Assembly: GCF_014698835.1 (NCBI RefSeq)
Contig: NZ_JACJTU010000013.1
Coordinates: forward strand, 62,001 to 126,000
DNA: 64,000 nt
DNA from: Nostoc paludosum FACHB-159
GTDB lineage: Bacteria; Cyanobacteriota; Cyanobacteriia; Cyanobacteriales; Nostocaceae
Direction: 5' to 3'
Shown here: one piece after another, positions 50,501 to 59,155 of the stretch
Layout: each line of letters begins with the position of its first letter
Numbering within the stretch: position 1 is the first letter of the stretch
Made by a program: the position numbers and the translations under genes
Notes under the pieces: generated by a model
Seen by the model: only the letters and a program-made list of their open reading frames with translations
Database searches by the model: none
What the model was told of the DNA's origin: nothing

Positions 50501-51391
50501 ATGTTTCCAAATTTTCTTCCTACAGCAGTTGGGCAACTAACAGAATCAGCGTCGATCGCTCTGGCTCAGAATATTCAAATAACTGCTCTGACTACACCTT
50601 TAACTAATCAAGCGATCGCCACAGCTTATGTTAAGCAAGGGAGTGGTGGAACTCCTATTTTATTAATTCACGGTTTTGATAGTTCTGTATTAGAATTTCG
50701 TCGGCTTTTACCATTGCTTGCTGAAAATAATGAAACCTGGGCAGTAGATTTGCTGGGTTTTGGCTTTACAGATAGACTCTCAGGAATTGCCTATAGCCCA
50801 ACTGCAATTAAAACCCATCTTTATTATTTTTGGAAAAGCCTGATTAACCAACCTGTAATTTTGGTAGGGGCTTCAATGGGGGGTGCAACGGCAATTGATT
50901 TAGCCCTGACTTACCCAGAAATCGTCAAAAAGCTAGTATTAATTGATAGTGCTGGGTTAGCGGGTGGTTCGCCATTAAGTAAGCTAATGTTTCCGCCATT
51001 GGATTATCTAGCAACTCAGTTTTTGAGTAATATGAAAGTGCGCGATCGCGTTGCCCGCATTGGATATAAAAATCAAAGTCTTGCTTCTTTAGATGCTTTA
51101 TATTGTGCTGCATTACACCTACAAATGCCGAATTGGCATCAAGCTTTAATTGCTTTTACTAAAAGTGGTGGTTATAGTGCTTTTAGATTTAAAAAAATCT
51201 CACAAATTGTGCAACAAACGCTAATTTTATGGGGTGATTCCGATAAAATTTTGGGCACTAAGGATGCCATAAGATTTAAAAGAGCTATTCCACAAAGTAC
51301 CCTGACGTGGATTCAAGATTGTGGACATCTTCCTCACCTAGAACAACCACAAATCACTGCCCAGCATATTTTAAATTTTTGTGGTCAATGA
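50501..51391 (+). CDS. Alpha/beta hydrolase
   Basis: This 296-residue protein has the alpha/beta hydrolase fold. The oxyanion HG is in ILLIHGFDSS, the nucleophile serine in VGASMGGATAIDLAL (near 128), an acidic residue follows ILWGDSDKILG, and the catalytic histidine is in DCGHLPHLEQP. It is the plain family layout without lid insertions. The substrate cannot be told. The gene stands alone with its own terminator. Confidence 0.88.
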   Translation: MFPNFLPTAVGQLTESASIALAQNIQITALTTPLTNQAIATAYVKQGSGGTPILLIHGFDSSVLEFRRLLPLLAENNETWAVDLLGFGFTDRLSGIAYSPTAIKTHLYYFWKSLINQPVILVGASMGGATAIDLALTYPEIVKKLVLIDSAGLAGGSPLSKLMFPPLDYLATQFLSNMKVRDRVARIGYKNQSLASLDALYCAALHLQMPNWHQALIAFTKSGGYSAFRFKKISQIVQQTLILWGDSDKILGTKDAIRFKRAIPQSTLTWIQDCGHLPHLEQPQITAQHILNFCGQ

Positions 51392-51406
51392 TATTACTTA
51401 AAAAAT

Positions 51407-51450
51407 AAAAAGATAATCTCCTAAATTGATTTATGGAGATTACCTTTTTA
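51407..51450 (+). terminator. Terminator after the hydrolase gene
   Basis: AAAAG-TAATCTCC and GGAGATTA-CTTTTT arms form a stem with one mismatch and an AT-rich loop. It begins 15 bp after the stop codon. Confidence 0.72.
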
Positions 51451-51553
51451 CTTTTTCAGCTTATACCCAACAAATTTGGGCTTTTTGTTTTGAAGTTGAC
51501 GCCAATAAGCAACGCGCTTTGCCCCTAAAAGTTGTGTTCTACTCAATCAAGAA

Positions 51554-51772
51554 CTATAAAAGTGGTCTGGTTCTAGCTCTATAGTCCATCAATGCTCCTT
51601 GGCTAACCACAGTCCGCCCATTTCTTCTAGTAGTAGGAATCTGTCCTCTTTGTAGAGCCATGTAGAGAGTACTCTGGTCTACACCCAAAAATCTCGCTGC
51701 TTGTACAAGTGAAGTACCCTGTTGGAGGATACTCCCTCTTCTTCTGTTCCTAATTAATGAGGGACGTGTCAT
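51554..51772 (-). CDS. Small excisionase-like helix-turn-helix protein
   Basis: This 72-residue protein contains an excisionase-type winged helix motif: LVQAARFLGVDQSTLYMALQ followed by GQIPTTRRNGRTVVSQ. The N-terminus is basic and could contact DNA. No clear ribosome binding site precedes the ATG. It lies divergent to the ArsR-type operon. No phage or integrase gene is near, so it may be a stand-alone regulator. Confidence 0.6.
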   Translation of the reverse strand: MTRPSLIRNRRRGSILQQGTSLVQAARFLGVDQSTLYMALQRGQIPTTRRNGRTVVSQGALMDYRARTRPLL

Positions 51773-51909
51773 GGCGAAATGTAAAGAACAACTTAAGAAA
51801 TCTCAATTTTCTACGAAAAAAATCTAAGAATTAACATTAATTCACAATTAGCGAAGATAAGGCAATGCTGTATCAGAAGAGGACAGCAGAGCTAATTTGA
51901 TTTTTTTCT

Positions 51910-51929
51910 AATTAGATTGAGATCTAATT
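51910..51929 (+). promoter_or_regulatory. Palindromic operator 1 (ArsR-DUF2087)
   Basis: AATTAGAT-TGAG-ATCTAATT is a perfect inverted repeat 15 bp before the start of the first regulator. A closely related palindrome precedes the second regulator. I infer an autoregulatory operator for these ArsR-type proteins. Confidence 0.7.
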
Positions 51930-51944
51930 TGATTATAACAAATT

Positions 51945-52529
51945 ATGGAGAAAGAACAGTTTCAGACCCTGCTGCGATTTTTCAAAGCTTTAGGAGACGA
52001 AAGCAGATTGAAAATTGTAGGTATCCTGGCGAACCAGGAGTGCAGCGTCGAAGAATTAGCTGTGTTATTGCAACTCAAGGAACCGACAGTATCCCATCAT
52101 CTAGCGAAACTTAAGGAACTCAATTTAGTGACTATGCGCCCTGAGGGTAATAGCCGTCTGTACCAGTTGGATAGCGACGCTTTGCAAAGCATCAGTAAGC
52201 AAATTTTTACACCTGAGCAAATTGCTTCTTTGATTGACGACGTAGATACTGAAGCGTGGGAAAACAAAGTATTGAAAAACTATTTTGATGGCGATGTTTT
52301 TGACAACAACTCTGTCCAACGCCTCAAAGAAATCCCTGCTAGTCGCAAAAAGCGCCTAGTAATTCTCAAGTGGTTAGCAAATAAATTTGAAATTGGGATT
52401 CAGTATCCAGAACGCGCAGTGAATGATATTCTCAAGCGCTACCATCCTGACTACGCCACTCTAAGACGGGAATTGATAGGCTACCAGTTGATGCAACGAG
52501 AGAATGGGGTTTATTGGCGTTCGGACTGA
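51945..52529 (+). CDS. ArsR-type regulator with DUF2087 domain (copy 1)
   Basis: This 194-residue protein joins an ArsR winged helix to a DUF2087 domain. Residues 1-95 hold LGDESRLKIVGILANQECSV and the recognition helix LKEPTVSHHLAKLKELNLV. Residues about 120-190 are DUF2087 (PASRKKRLVILKWLANKFE and RRELIGYQLMQRENGVYWR). The C.V.ELA pattern lacks a full ArsR metal-site CxC. A paralogue follows 108 bp downstream, sharing most residues. The signal is unknown; no enzyme besides a HIT protein is in the cluster. Confidence 0.88.
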   Translation: MEKEQFQTLLRFFKALGDESRLKIVGILANQECSVEELAVLLQLKEPTVSHHLAKLKELNLVTMRPEGNSRLYQLDSDALQSISKQIFTPEQIASLIDDVDTEAWENKVLKNYFDGDVFDNNSVQRLKEIPASRKKRLVILKWLANKFEIGIQYPERAVNDILKRYHPDYATLRRELIGYQLMQRENGVYWRSD

Positions 52530-52602
52530 TAAGCGCGTAAAAACGAGGTTAAGCAGATTTGTATGAGATAGAGATGGTTTAATCAGTTTAAATTAGATAT
52601 AC

Positions 52603-52630
52603 TTCTAATTAGATTGATGTCTAATTAGAA
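52603..52630 (+). promoter_or_regulatory. Palindromic operator 2 (ArsR-DUF2087)
   Basis: TTCTAATTAGA and TCTAATTAGAA flank a 6-bp centre as a perfect 11-bp inverted repeat. It ends 7 bp before the start of the second regulator, and matches operator 1 in the core AATTAGAT. Confidence 0.75.
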
Positions 52631-52637
52631 GTGAGTT

Positions 52638-53228
52638 ATGCAACCAGAGCAATTGAACATCTTGCTGCGCTTTTTCAAGGTGTTAGCAGACAATAGTCGA
52701 TTGAAGATAATAGGTATTTTGGCAAACCAGGAATGTAGTGTTGAAGAGTTGGCGGTGCAAATGCAACTCAAAGAGCCGACGATATGCCATCATTTGACAA
52801 AACTTAAGGAGTTAAATTTGGTGACAATGCGCTCTGATGGAAATACCAATCTGTATCAATTAGATAACGAGGCTTTGCAAAGTATCAGTAAGGAAATTTT
52901 TACAGCTAATAAAATAACAACTTTGATAGAAGATATAAATACTGAGGCTTGGGGAAGTAAAGTCCTAAAAAACTATATAGAAGACGATGGATGTAATGAA
53001 AATTCTGTCCAACGTCTCAAAGAAATTCCTGCTAGTCGCAAAAAGCGCTTAGTAATTCTCAAGTGGTTAGCAAGTCAGTTTGAGGTAGGAGTCAACTACC
53101 CAGAACGCTTGATAAATGAGATTCTTAAAAGTTATCATCCTGACTGTGCTACCCTGCGGCGGGAGTTAATTGGTTACCAGTTAATGCAACGAGAAAATGG
53201 GGTTTATTGGCGAATTACAGAGGTGTGA
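52638..53228 (+). CDS. ArsR-type regulator with DUF2087 domain (copy 2)
   Basis: This 196-residue paralogue of the preceding gene keeps the same two-domain layout. LADNSRLKIIGILANQECSV and LKEPTICHHLTKLKELNLV form the winged helix; PASRKKRLVILKWLASQFE and the YQLMQRENGVYWR end form DUF2087. The recognition helix differs at TICHH against TVSHH, so DNA preference could have shifted slightly. It has its own palindrome, and a HIT gene follows 37 bp downstream. Confidence 0.88.
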   Translation: MQPEQLNILLRFFKVLADNSRLKIIGILANQECSVEELAVQMQLKEPTICHHLTKLKELNLVTMRSDGNTNLYQLDNEALQSISKEIFTANKITTLIEDINTEAWGSKVLKNYIEDDGCNENSVQRLKEIPASRKKRLVILKWLASQFEVGVNYPERLINEILKSYHPDCATLRRELIGYQLMQRENGVYWRITEV

Positions 53229-53265
53229 TATAAGGTCGAATAGCAAGCTGAAAAGGAGATGACAG

Positions 53266-53727
53266 ATGTTAGTGGATGGATGCCTTGCTTGCAGTGTGCT
53301 GGCTGGAAAAGTACAAGCGCCTGGTGGAGTGATTTATGAAGATAATTACTGGGTTGTAGAACATTCTTTGAATCCTGTTCTGTTACCAGGATATTTAATT
53401 ATCAAACTCAAACGGCATTGCGAACATTTAGCGGAACTGACGCTAGAAGAAGCGAATTCTTTAGGTGAAATTATTCAAAATACCTGTTCAGCACTTTCGC
53501 AAGTAGTTAAACCAGCTAAAATTCATGTTTGTTCGTGGGGCGAACAAGTCAAGCACATCCACTTCCATGTTATTCCTCGTTCATCGTCTATGCCTGTAGG
53601 AAATTTTCAATTGTTAATTTATCTACGAATAAAAAAGTTATTCAATCAGCTAGGTTTAAGGAAGTGGGTAAGTAATGCAGAAGCAGCAAAAATCGCGGCA
53701 GAAGTTAGGCTAGAATTTAAACTATAA
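53266..53727 (+). CDS. HIT family nucleotide-binding protein
   Basis: This 153-residue protein has the histidine triad HIHFHVIPR (near residue 102), which catalyses hydrolysis of AMP- or dinucleotide-type phosphoester bonds. A C-x2-C pair near the N-terminus (GCLACSV) may help bind metal. It follows the second ArsR-type gene by 37 bp, so it is probably co-transcribed. Substrate (Ap4A, adenosine phosphoramidate or other) is unknown. Confidence 0.88.
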   Translation: MLVDGCLACSVLAGKVQAPGGVIYEDNYWVVEHSLNPVLLPGYLIIKLKRHCEHLAELTLEEANSLGEIIQNTCSALSQVVKPAKIHVCSWGEQVKHIHFHVIPRSSSMPVGNFQLLIYLRIKKLFNQLGLRKWVSNAEAAKIAAEVRLEFKL

Positions 53728-53733
53728 ACGAAC

Positions 53734-53765
53734 CGCAAAGGACGCAAAGAGCGCAAAGAAAGAAG
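53734..53765. repeat. CGCAAAGGACGCAAAG interspersed repeat
   Basis: Copy of the same family that flanks the GxxExxY unit (8666-8707, 9087-9130) and fills the ureD-ureA spacer. Confidence 0.7.
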
Positions 53766-53833
53766 TAAAAAAAGTTTTGGCGCAGCCTCAGAAATAAATG
53801 GCATCAAGCTAAAGTTATTTGTGAAAAACAAGA

Positions 53834-53860
53834 TTCCCAACTTATTTGAAAAGTTGGGAA
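53834..53860. terminator. Hairpin between HIT and livG-type genes
   Basis: TTCCCAACTT and AAGTTGGGAA pair around ATTTGAA. On the minus strand TCTTGTTTTT follows, so it could end the leftward ABC operon; it may also stop the HIT transcript. Confidence 0.6.
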
Positions 53861-53900
53861 TCGGTAGCTTTGATAAGCAAATATCTTTTTATCTCAGAAA

Positions 53901-54683
53901 TTATTTTCCTAAATAAGCTTCGAGGACTTTGGGATTGGTTTGAATTTCTCCTGGGGTACCGTCAGCTAAGTTCTGTCCTTCGGCAAGTACCCAAACACGA
54001 TCGCACAAGGACATAATGACATCCATATTGTGTTCAATAATCAAAAACGTCATGCCATCTTGGCGGTTCCAAGTGAGAATGCGATCGCAAATATCATCAA
54101 TTAATCTTGGATTTACTCCTGCTGCTGGTTCATCCAACAAAATTAACTTGGGATTAGTCATCAGTGCGCGTCCCATTTCCAACAGCTTGCGCTGTCCACC
54201 AGACAAACCACCAGCATAATCCTGTGCTTTTTTTGCTAAACCAATCGACTCTAATAAAAACATTGCTCGCTCTTGGAGTTGCTTTTCTTCTTTGGCGACG
54301 ATGTGCGGTTGTAATTGCACTTGCCAAAAGTTTTCACCGGTTTGTTTTTGCGCCGCCAACAACATATTTTCTAACACCGACAACCGCGAGAGAGTCCGTG
54401 CAACTTGAAAGGTGCGTACTACTCCTTGTTGGGCGATTTGATATGGTTGCAAATTGTGGATAGGTTCGCCGTCAAAAATTACTCGTCCTTTATCTGGACG
54501 AATGAAGTTTGAGAGTAAATTAAATAAAGTGGTTTTACCAGCACCATTGGGGCCAATTAAACCCGTGATGCTGCCTTTAGCAACTTCGATTTTCGCTTCA
54601 TTAACTGCTTTAATACCGCCAAAGCTTTTAGAAAGTCCAGTGGCTACCAGCAGAGGAAGTGGTGATGATTGGTTATTTACCAA
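53901..54683 (-). CDS. LivG-type amino-acid ABC transporter ATPase
   Basis: This 260-residue ATPase is of the branched-chain amino acid (HAAT) family, LivG type. Walker A is GPNGAGKTT, the signature is LSGGQRKLLEMGRAL, Walker B is LILLDEPAAGV, and the H-loop is IIEHNMDVIMSL. The C-terminal PKVLEAYLGK tail is typical. It overlaps the permease gene upstream by 11 bp. It may be NatA of the cyanobacterial N-I neutral amino acid system, but UrtD-like use cannot be excluded. The binding protein, LivH and LivF are not adjacent. Confidence 0.9.
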   Translation of the reverse strand: MVNNQSSPLPLLVATGLSKSFGGIKAVNEAKIEVAKGSITGLIGPNGAGKTTLFNLLSNFIRPDKGRVIFDGEPIHNLQPYQIAQQGVVRTFQVARTLSRLSVLENMLLAAQKQTGENFWQVQLQPHIVAKEEKQLQERAMFLLESIGLAKKAQDYAGGLSGGQRKLLEMGRALMTNPKLILLDEPAAGVNPRLIDDICDRILTWNRQDGMTFLIIEHNMDVIMSLCDRVWVLAEGQNLADGTPGEIQTNPKVLEAYLGK

Positions 54684-55806
54684 GGGTGAGTTCCTCCTTT
54701 TTCCCTAAGATACCTTGAGGACGCCAAATCATCAGTACCATTAAAATTAATCCGATTACCATGATGCGAAATGCACCTAAACGTGCTTCATCAAGGGGTA
54801 CAATTCTTGGTAAAACTTCTCGCGTGATGGCATCGTAGGCAAAGAAAATTACAGCGCCTAAGATTGTGCCGATGTTATTCCCAGAACCGCCTAAAATTAC
54901 CATAATCCAAGTATCAAAGGTCAGCTGGGGTTGAAAATTATCAGGATAAATAGCACCGAGTTGCCAAGCGAAAAAAGCACCTGCGATACCAGCGATCGCA
55001 CCTCCAAGCATGAGAGACTGTAATTTATACCAAAAAACATTTTTTCCTAATGCTTTGGGAATTTCTTCATCTTCACGGATAGCTTTGAGAATTCTACCCC
55101 AAGGCGATCGCACCAAAATTTCTAAGCGCCAGAATACCACTGCCAAAACTAACAGCAATACTAACATCAAACCTGCTTTTGGGTTGTAATTATACAATCC
55201 AATTACCCCAGAAATATAAATTGCTGCTGCCAAAACTGCTAACAAAATTCCCACTCCCAAACGCGATGCAAATTCTTGGTTGCTACTCAACCTTTGGCTG
55301 GAATCAGCGGCTCTCAATCTTTGGGCAGTACGAATCCATCGCCACAACGTAAAAAAAGTGACGGCAGCTAACAGTGTTAACAACCCAATCATCACTAATC
55401 TCAAAAATAAACTCGGCTGTGTGGAGAACGGTATGGGATAACTTTGTACCCCAAACGCCCCAGAAACCCAAGAATTTCCTACAGGTAATTCTTGATTATT
55501 CACCACTAAACGAATTAATTCTCCTGTACCAATAGTGACAATTGCTAAATAATCTTCCCGCAAGCGCAGAGTTGCAAAACCAATTATCAAACCCAACAAA
55601 GCGGCTACGATTCCTCCAACAAGGGTCGATATTAGTAGAGGAACGCCCTTTAAGCTTAACAACACAGTCGTGTATGCTCCCAGGGTCATAAAAGCAATAT
55701 GACCAAAATTAATTAACCCGGTAAAGCCCCACTGCAAATTCAATCCGAGAGCGAATAAGGCAAAACTAGCTGTAGAAATTGCTAAGAAAATGAGGTATTC
55801 GACCAT
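54673..55806 (-). CDS. LivM-type amino-acid ABC transporter permease
   Basis: This 377-residue permease is of the LivM type. GLNLQWGFTGLINFGHIAFM near the N-terminus is the family signature, and the cytoplasmic loop SPWGRILKAIREDEEIPKALG holds the ATPase contact. About ten membrane helices are visible. An insert of polar sequence near residues 165-190 (RRLRAADSS-type) is longer than in E. coli LivM, as in cyanobacterial NatC. It overlaps the ATPase gene by 11 bp. The upstream side is a minisatellite and no LivH gene. Confidence 0.9.
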   Translation of the reverse strand: MVEYLIFLAISTASFALFALGLNLQWGFTGLINFGHIAFMTLGAYTTVLLSLKGVPLLISTLVGGIVAALLGLIIGFATLRLREDYLAIVTIGTGELIRLVVNNQELPVGNSWVSGAFGVQSYPIPFSTQPSLFLRLVMIGLLTLLAAVTFFTLWRWIRTAQRLRAADSSQRLSSNQEFASRLGVGILLAVLAAAIYISGVIGLYNYNPKAGLMLVLLLVLAVVFWRLEILVRSPWGRILKAIREDEEIPKALGKNVFWYKLQSLMLGGAIAGIAGAFFAWQLGAIYPDNFQPQLTFDTWIMVILGGSGNNIGTILGAVIFFAYDAITREVLPRIVPLDEARLGAFRIMVIGLILMVLMIWRPQGILGKKEELTLGK

Positions 55807-56095
55807 ATTAAATAGTTAGGAGTTGGGAGACGCGATTCATCGCGTCTGTACAAGAGTTAAGAGTTTGTTCAATCTATCATTAAGAAATAAATTTTACAGG
55901 CTTTTATTTTAAGTTTGCGTTTTCTAGACTGCGATCACACCAGCCATTGATTGAGTTTAGTTCTCTTGAGAAGATTTAAGGGCTTTCCAAATAAAAAATA
56001 TTGAACTTCTCTTGTGGAGTGGGCGTCTTGTCTGTCCTTGTTTATGGGCGGGCGAGACACCCACCCCACAAGATTGCATTTGGATAATTTATTTC

Positions 56096-56494
56096 AAGGT
56101 CAAAGTTGAGCCTCAGTAAGTCAAAGTTGAGCCTCAAAAGGTCAACGTCGAGCTTCAGAAGGTCAAAGTTGAGCCTCAAAAGGTCAACGTCGAGCCTCAA
56201 AAGGTCAACGTCGAGCCTCAAAAGGTCAACGTCGAGCCTCAAAAGGTCAACGTTGAGCCTCAAAAGGTCAACGTCGAGCTTCAGAAGGTCAACGTCGAGC
56301 TTCTGAAGGTCAACGTCGAGCCTCAGAAGGTCAACGTCGAGCTTCAGAAGGTCAACGTCGAGCTTCAGAAGGTCAACGTCGAGCTTCAGAAGGTCAAAGT
56401 CGAGCCTCAGAAGGTCAACGTCGAGCCTCAGAAGGTCAACGTCGAGCCTCAAAAGGTCAACGTCGAGCCTCAAAAGGTCAACGTTGACCTTTTG
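56096..56494. repeat. 21-bp minisatellite, 18 units plus a diverged 19th
   Basis: AAGGTCAACGTCGAGCCTCAA-type units run in exact 21-bp register from 56096 to 56473 (18 x 21 = 378 bp), with a 19th diverged unit to 56494. Variation is mostly C/T and A/G at a few sites. At the end, AAAAGGTCAAC and GTTGACCTTTT form a perfect 22-bp palindrome (56472-56493). Because 21 is a multiple of three, both strands stay open as heptad repeats (LRLDVDL on minus, KVNVEPQ on plus). Neither frame has an ATG and ribosome binding site, so I do not call a gene. Confidence 0.9.
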
Positions 56495-56716
56495 AAGCTG
56501 AAATTTTATCTTCCCACCCGGTTTTGTACGCTTGGTTTAGCGGAGATAGCACAATGCAGTTCAGATAAGCCTGTTTTTTCTTTTCTTTGTTCCCTATTCC
56601 CTTGCCTCTACAAAGGCAATTCTCAATTCAAAACCCAAAATATTGTCGTTAAGCCTGACTAATTTTTTGGGAATACTATTTATTGTTGGTGTTTGTTTAT
56701 AGGCAAGAATTAACGT

Positions 56717-56914
56717 ATGAATTTACTGCGACTGAGAATGCATCATTTAATCGAGCAGTTAGCCGATGACGATCTACAAAGCATTTGGAATGTTCTTGAA
56801 GCTTTACATTGTGACTTTTACATGCTTAAAGCCATACAAAAAGTCAAGCGATCGCAGCAACCGTGGGACATCTTAACCCATGATGAAGCAATACGACTGT
56901 TAATGTTTTTCTAA
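56717..56914 (+). CDS. Small helical protein, possible antitoxin
   Basis: This 65-residue protein has HLIEQLADDDLQSIWNVLEA near the N-terminus and QPWDILTHDEAIRLL near the end. The pattern is like small cyanobacterial antitoxins that precede RelE-type toxins. The RelE-like gene lies 150 bp downstream, but an STRR tract separates them. The assignment as antitoxin is tentative. Confidence 0.5.
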   Translation: MNLLRLRMHHLIEQLADDDLQSIWNVLEALHCDFYMLKAIQKVKRSQQPWDILTHDEAIRLLMFF

Positions 56915-56969
56915 CGTAGCAGCGCTTTCAATTTTGTCCCAATATGCGTAGCTTGCTTGTTTGCAGGAG

Positions 56970-57056
56970 TACACGATCCAAAATCCAAAATTGCTCGACT
57001 GAGCGACGTGTGCCGAGCGAAGTCGAGGTAAGCCGAAGTCTAAAATCCAAAATGGT
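56970..57056. repeat. AATCCAAAATCC STRR tract
   Basis: CCAAAATCCAAAATTG units occur twice here with CGAGCGAAGTCGAGGTAAGCC sequence between them. The tract separates a small helical gene from the RelE-like toxin gene. Confidence 0.75.
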
Positions 57057-57066
57057 ATAACCCCTA

Positions 57067-57324
57067 GTGAGTGTGGAAGTGCGCTATGCAAGGTCTTTTT
57101 TGCTAGACCTAAAAAATTTAGAACCTGCTGCTTACGAGCGGGTGTATGATTTTGTTTTTACTCAGTTTGCTCAAAAGTGGCAGTTGAGTGGACTAAAAGA
57201 ACTACGACAGCTTGATAGTGAAGGGATTTTTCACCGCTTCACTCTGGATAATTATCTGATTGGTATAGAAATTAGAGGTGGAATTGTGAAATTTTTGCGT
57301 GTCATCCCTATGCCAGATGTTTAA
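57067..57324 (+). CDS. RelE/ParE-like toxin
   Basis: This 85-residue protein is a RelE/ParE superfamily toxin of the cyanobacterial type. VEVRYARSFLLDLKNL opens the fold, LKELRQLDSEGIFHRFTLDN forms the central strands, and YLIGIEIRGGIVKFLRVIPM ends it. It starts at GTG. A small helical gene upstream may be its antitoxin. Toxicity may be by mRNA cleavage or gyrase, not readable here. Confidence 0.78.
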   Translation: MSVEVRYARSFLLDLKNLEPAAYERVYDFVFTQFAQKWQLSGLKELRQLDSEGIFHRFTLDNYLIGIEIRGGIVKFLRVIPMPDV

Positions 57325-57436
57325 GGGAAAGAGTTAAGCGAACACTTAAAACTGTAAACTGTATAACGCTAGGCAGGGATCGCTATTACCTTCCATTAAA
57401 CTGGTTTTTGAAAAACACTTTATTTGAGATTTCCCT

Positions 57437-59023
57437 ATGGATGCTAGGGCACTTTGGCAACGATACCAAAACTGGTTATATTTCCACGAGGGATTAGGAC
57501 TGTACTTAGACGTGAGTCGAATGCGGTTCGATGATGCCTTTGTGGAGTCGTTGCGGCCGAAGTTTGAAAAGGCGTTTGCGGATATGGCTCAACTGGAGAA
57601 GGGTGCGATCGCAAATCCTGATGAGAACCGCATGGTTGGACACTATTGGCTGCGAAATCCTGATTTAGCGCCAACTCCAGAACTTACCCAAGAAATTGTC
57701 CAAACCCTCGAACAAATCGAAGCCTTTGCGGAAAAAGTTCAAACAGGTGCTATTCATCCTCCCAGAGCCAACCGCTTCACAGATATTATCTCTATTGGTA
57801 TTGGTGGTTCCGCCCTCGGCCCCCAATTTGTCGCTGAAGCCTTGGCGTCTGATTTCCCGCCCCTGAAAATTCACTTTATTGATAACAGCGATCCGGCAGG
57901 TATCGATCGCGTTCTCAATCATTTGCGAAACAATCTTGCCAGTACTTTAGTGTTGGTAATCTCCAAATCTGGGGGAACGCCAGAACCTCGCAATGGCATG
58001 ATTGAAGTTAAAAAAGCCTACGCCGGACACAATTTGGAGTTTGCCCAATATGCAGTAGCTATTACCAGCCCTGATAGCAACCTTGATAAGGTAGCCAAAA
58101 AAGAAGGCTGGCTGGCTAGGTTTCCCATGTACGACTGGGTGGGAGGACGCACATCAGAAATGTCTGCCGTCGGGTTAGTACCAGCAGCACTGCAAGGCAT
58201 TGATGTTCGCGCCATGCTCCAAGGTGCCAAAGAAATGGATGATGCTACCCGCGTCGCAGATGTGAAGAGTAACCCAGCAGCCTTGCTTGCTTTGTCTTGG
58301 TACTTCGCTGGCAATGGCAAGGGTGAAAAAGATATGGTTGTTCTACCTTACAAGGACAGCTTATTGTTATTTAGCCGCTATCTGCAACAGCTGGTAATGG
58401 AATCCTTGGGCAAGGAAAAAGACTTAGACGGCAACACTGTCTATCAAGGCATCGCCGTTTATGGTAACAAAGGCTCAACAGATCAACATGCTTACGTCCA
58501 GCAGTTGCGCGAAGGCGTGCCGAATTTCTTTGCTACCCTCATCGAAGTTTTAGAAGATCGTCAGGGGCCATCGGCAGAAATCGATGCGGGAGTGACATCC
58601 GGTGATTATCTTGCTGGTTTTCTCCAAGGAACCCGACAAGCACTTTATGAAAATCAGCGCGATTCAATAACAGTTACTATTCCCCAAGTTAACGCCCGGA
58701 CTGTAGGGGCACTAATCGCTTTGTATGAACGTGCTGTTGGTTTATATGCTAGCTTGGTCAACATCAACGCCTACCATCAACCAGGCGTAGAAGCTGGCAA
58801 AAAAGCCGCCGCTGGTATTCTTGACTTACAAACACGAGTAGTAGCAGCGCTACAAAAAGAAAAAACTCCCGTTTCTTTGGAAGAACTCGCCGAAAAGGCT
58901 GGTGCATCAGACCAAGTTGAGGCGATTTATAAGATTTTGCGTCATCTCCATGCCAATCAGCGCGGTGTGGTTTTGCAAGGCGATCTTCATAAACCCAGCA
59001 GTTTGACGGTTTCTGCTGGCTGA
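57437..59023 (+). CDS. pgi: Glucose-6-phosphate isomerase
   Basis: This 528-residue enzyme interconverts glucose-6-phosphate and fructose-6-phosphate. SIS-domain blocks are clear: [32 protein letters not shown] and [13 protein letters not shown]. The catalytic glutamate region is [13 protein letters not shown], and the histidine region is [18 protein letters not shown]. Length fits the cyanobacterial form. A terminator follows. Confidence 0.97.
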   Translation: MDARALWQRYQNWLYFHEGLGLYLDVSRMRFDDAFVESLRPKFEKAFADMAQLEKGAIANPDENRMVGHYWLRNPDLAPTPELTQEIVQTLEQIEAFAEKVQTGAIHPPRANRFTDIISIGIGGSALGPQFVAEALASDFPPLKIHFIDNSDPAGIDRVLNHLRNNLASTLVLVISKSGGTPEPRNGMIEVKKAYAGHNLEFAQYAVAITSPDSNLDKVAKKEGWLARFPMYDWVGGRTSEMSAVGLVPAALQGIDVRAMLQGAKEMDDATRVADVKSNPAALLALSWYFAGNGKGEKDMVVLPYKDSLLLFSRYLQQLVMESLGKEKDLDGNTVYQGIAVYGNKGSTDQHAYVQQLREGVPNFFATLIEVLEDRQGPSAEIDAGVTSGDYLAGFLQGTRQALYENQRDSITVTIPQVNARTVGALIALYERAVGLYASLVNINAYHQPGVEAGKKAAAGILDLQTRVVAALQKEKTPVSLEELAEKAGASDQVEAIYKILRHLHANQRGVVLQGDLHKPSSLTVSAG

Positions 59024-59055
59024 TAACTTGAGTGCCGAGATCGCATTTTGTCGAT

Positions 59056-59081
59056 AATTGTTGTATCTGCAACAATTTTTT
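59056..59081 (+). terminator. Terminator of pgi
   Basis: AATTGTTG and CAACAATT pair around TATCTG and are followed by TTTT. A second hairpin with an inner GAAGATATATCTTC palindrome lies at 59089-59131 and may serve the leftward gene. Confidence 0.75.
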
Positions 59082-59155
59082 ATTGTGAAGCATTCTAGAT
59101 AGAAGATATATCTTCAGTCTAGGATGCTTTATTGTATAATGGAAAACTCATTATT

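Noticed and set aside
56042-56473. Minus-strand frame of heptads (LRLDVDL) over the minisatellite
   Set aside because: It is a product of 21-bp units; the start is a TTG within the repeat and no ribosome binding site is present.
56096-56494. Tandem array as a CRISPR
   Set aside because: Units are contiguous without unique spacers and no cas genes are near.
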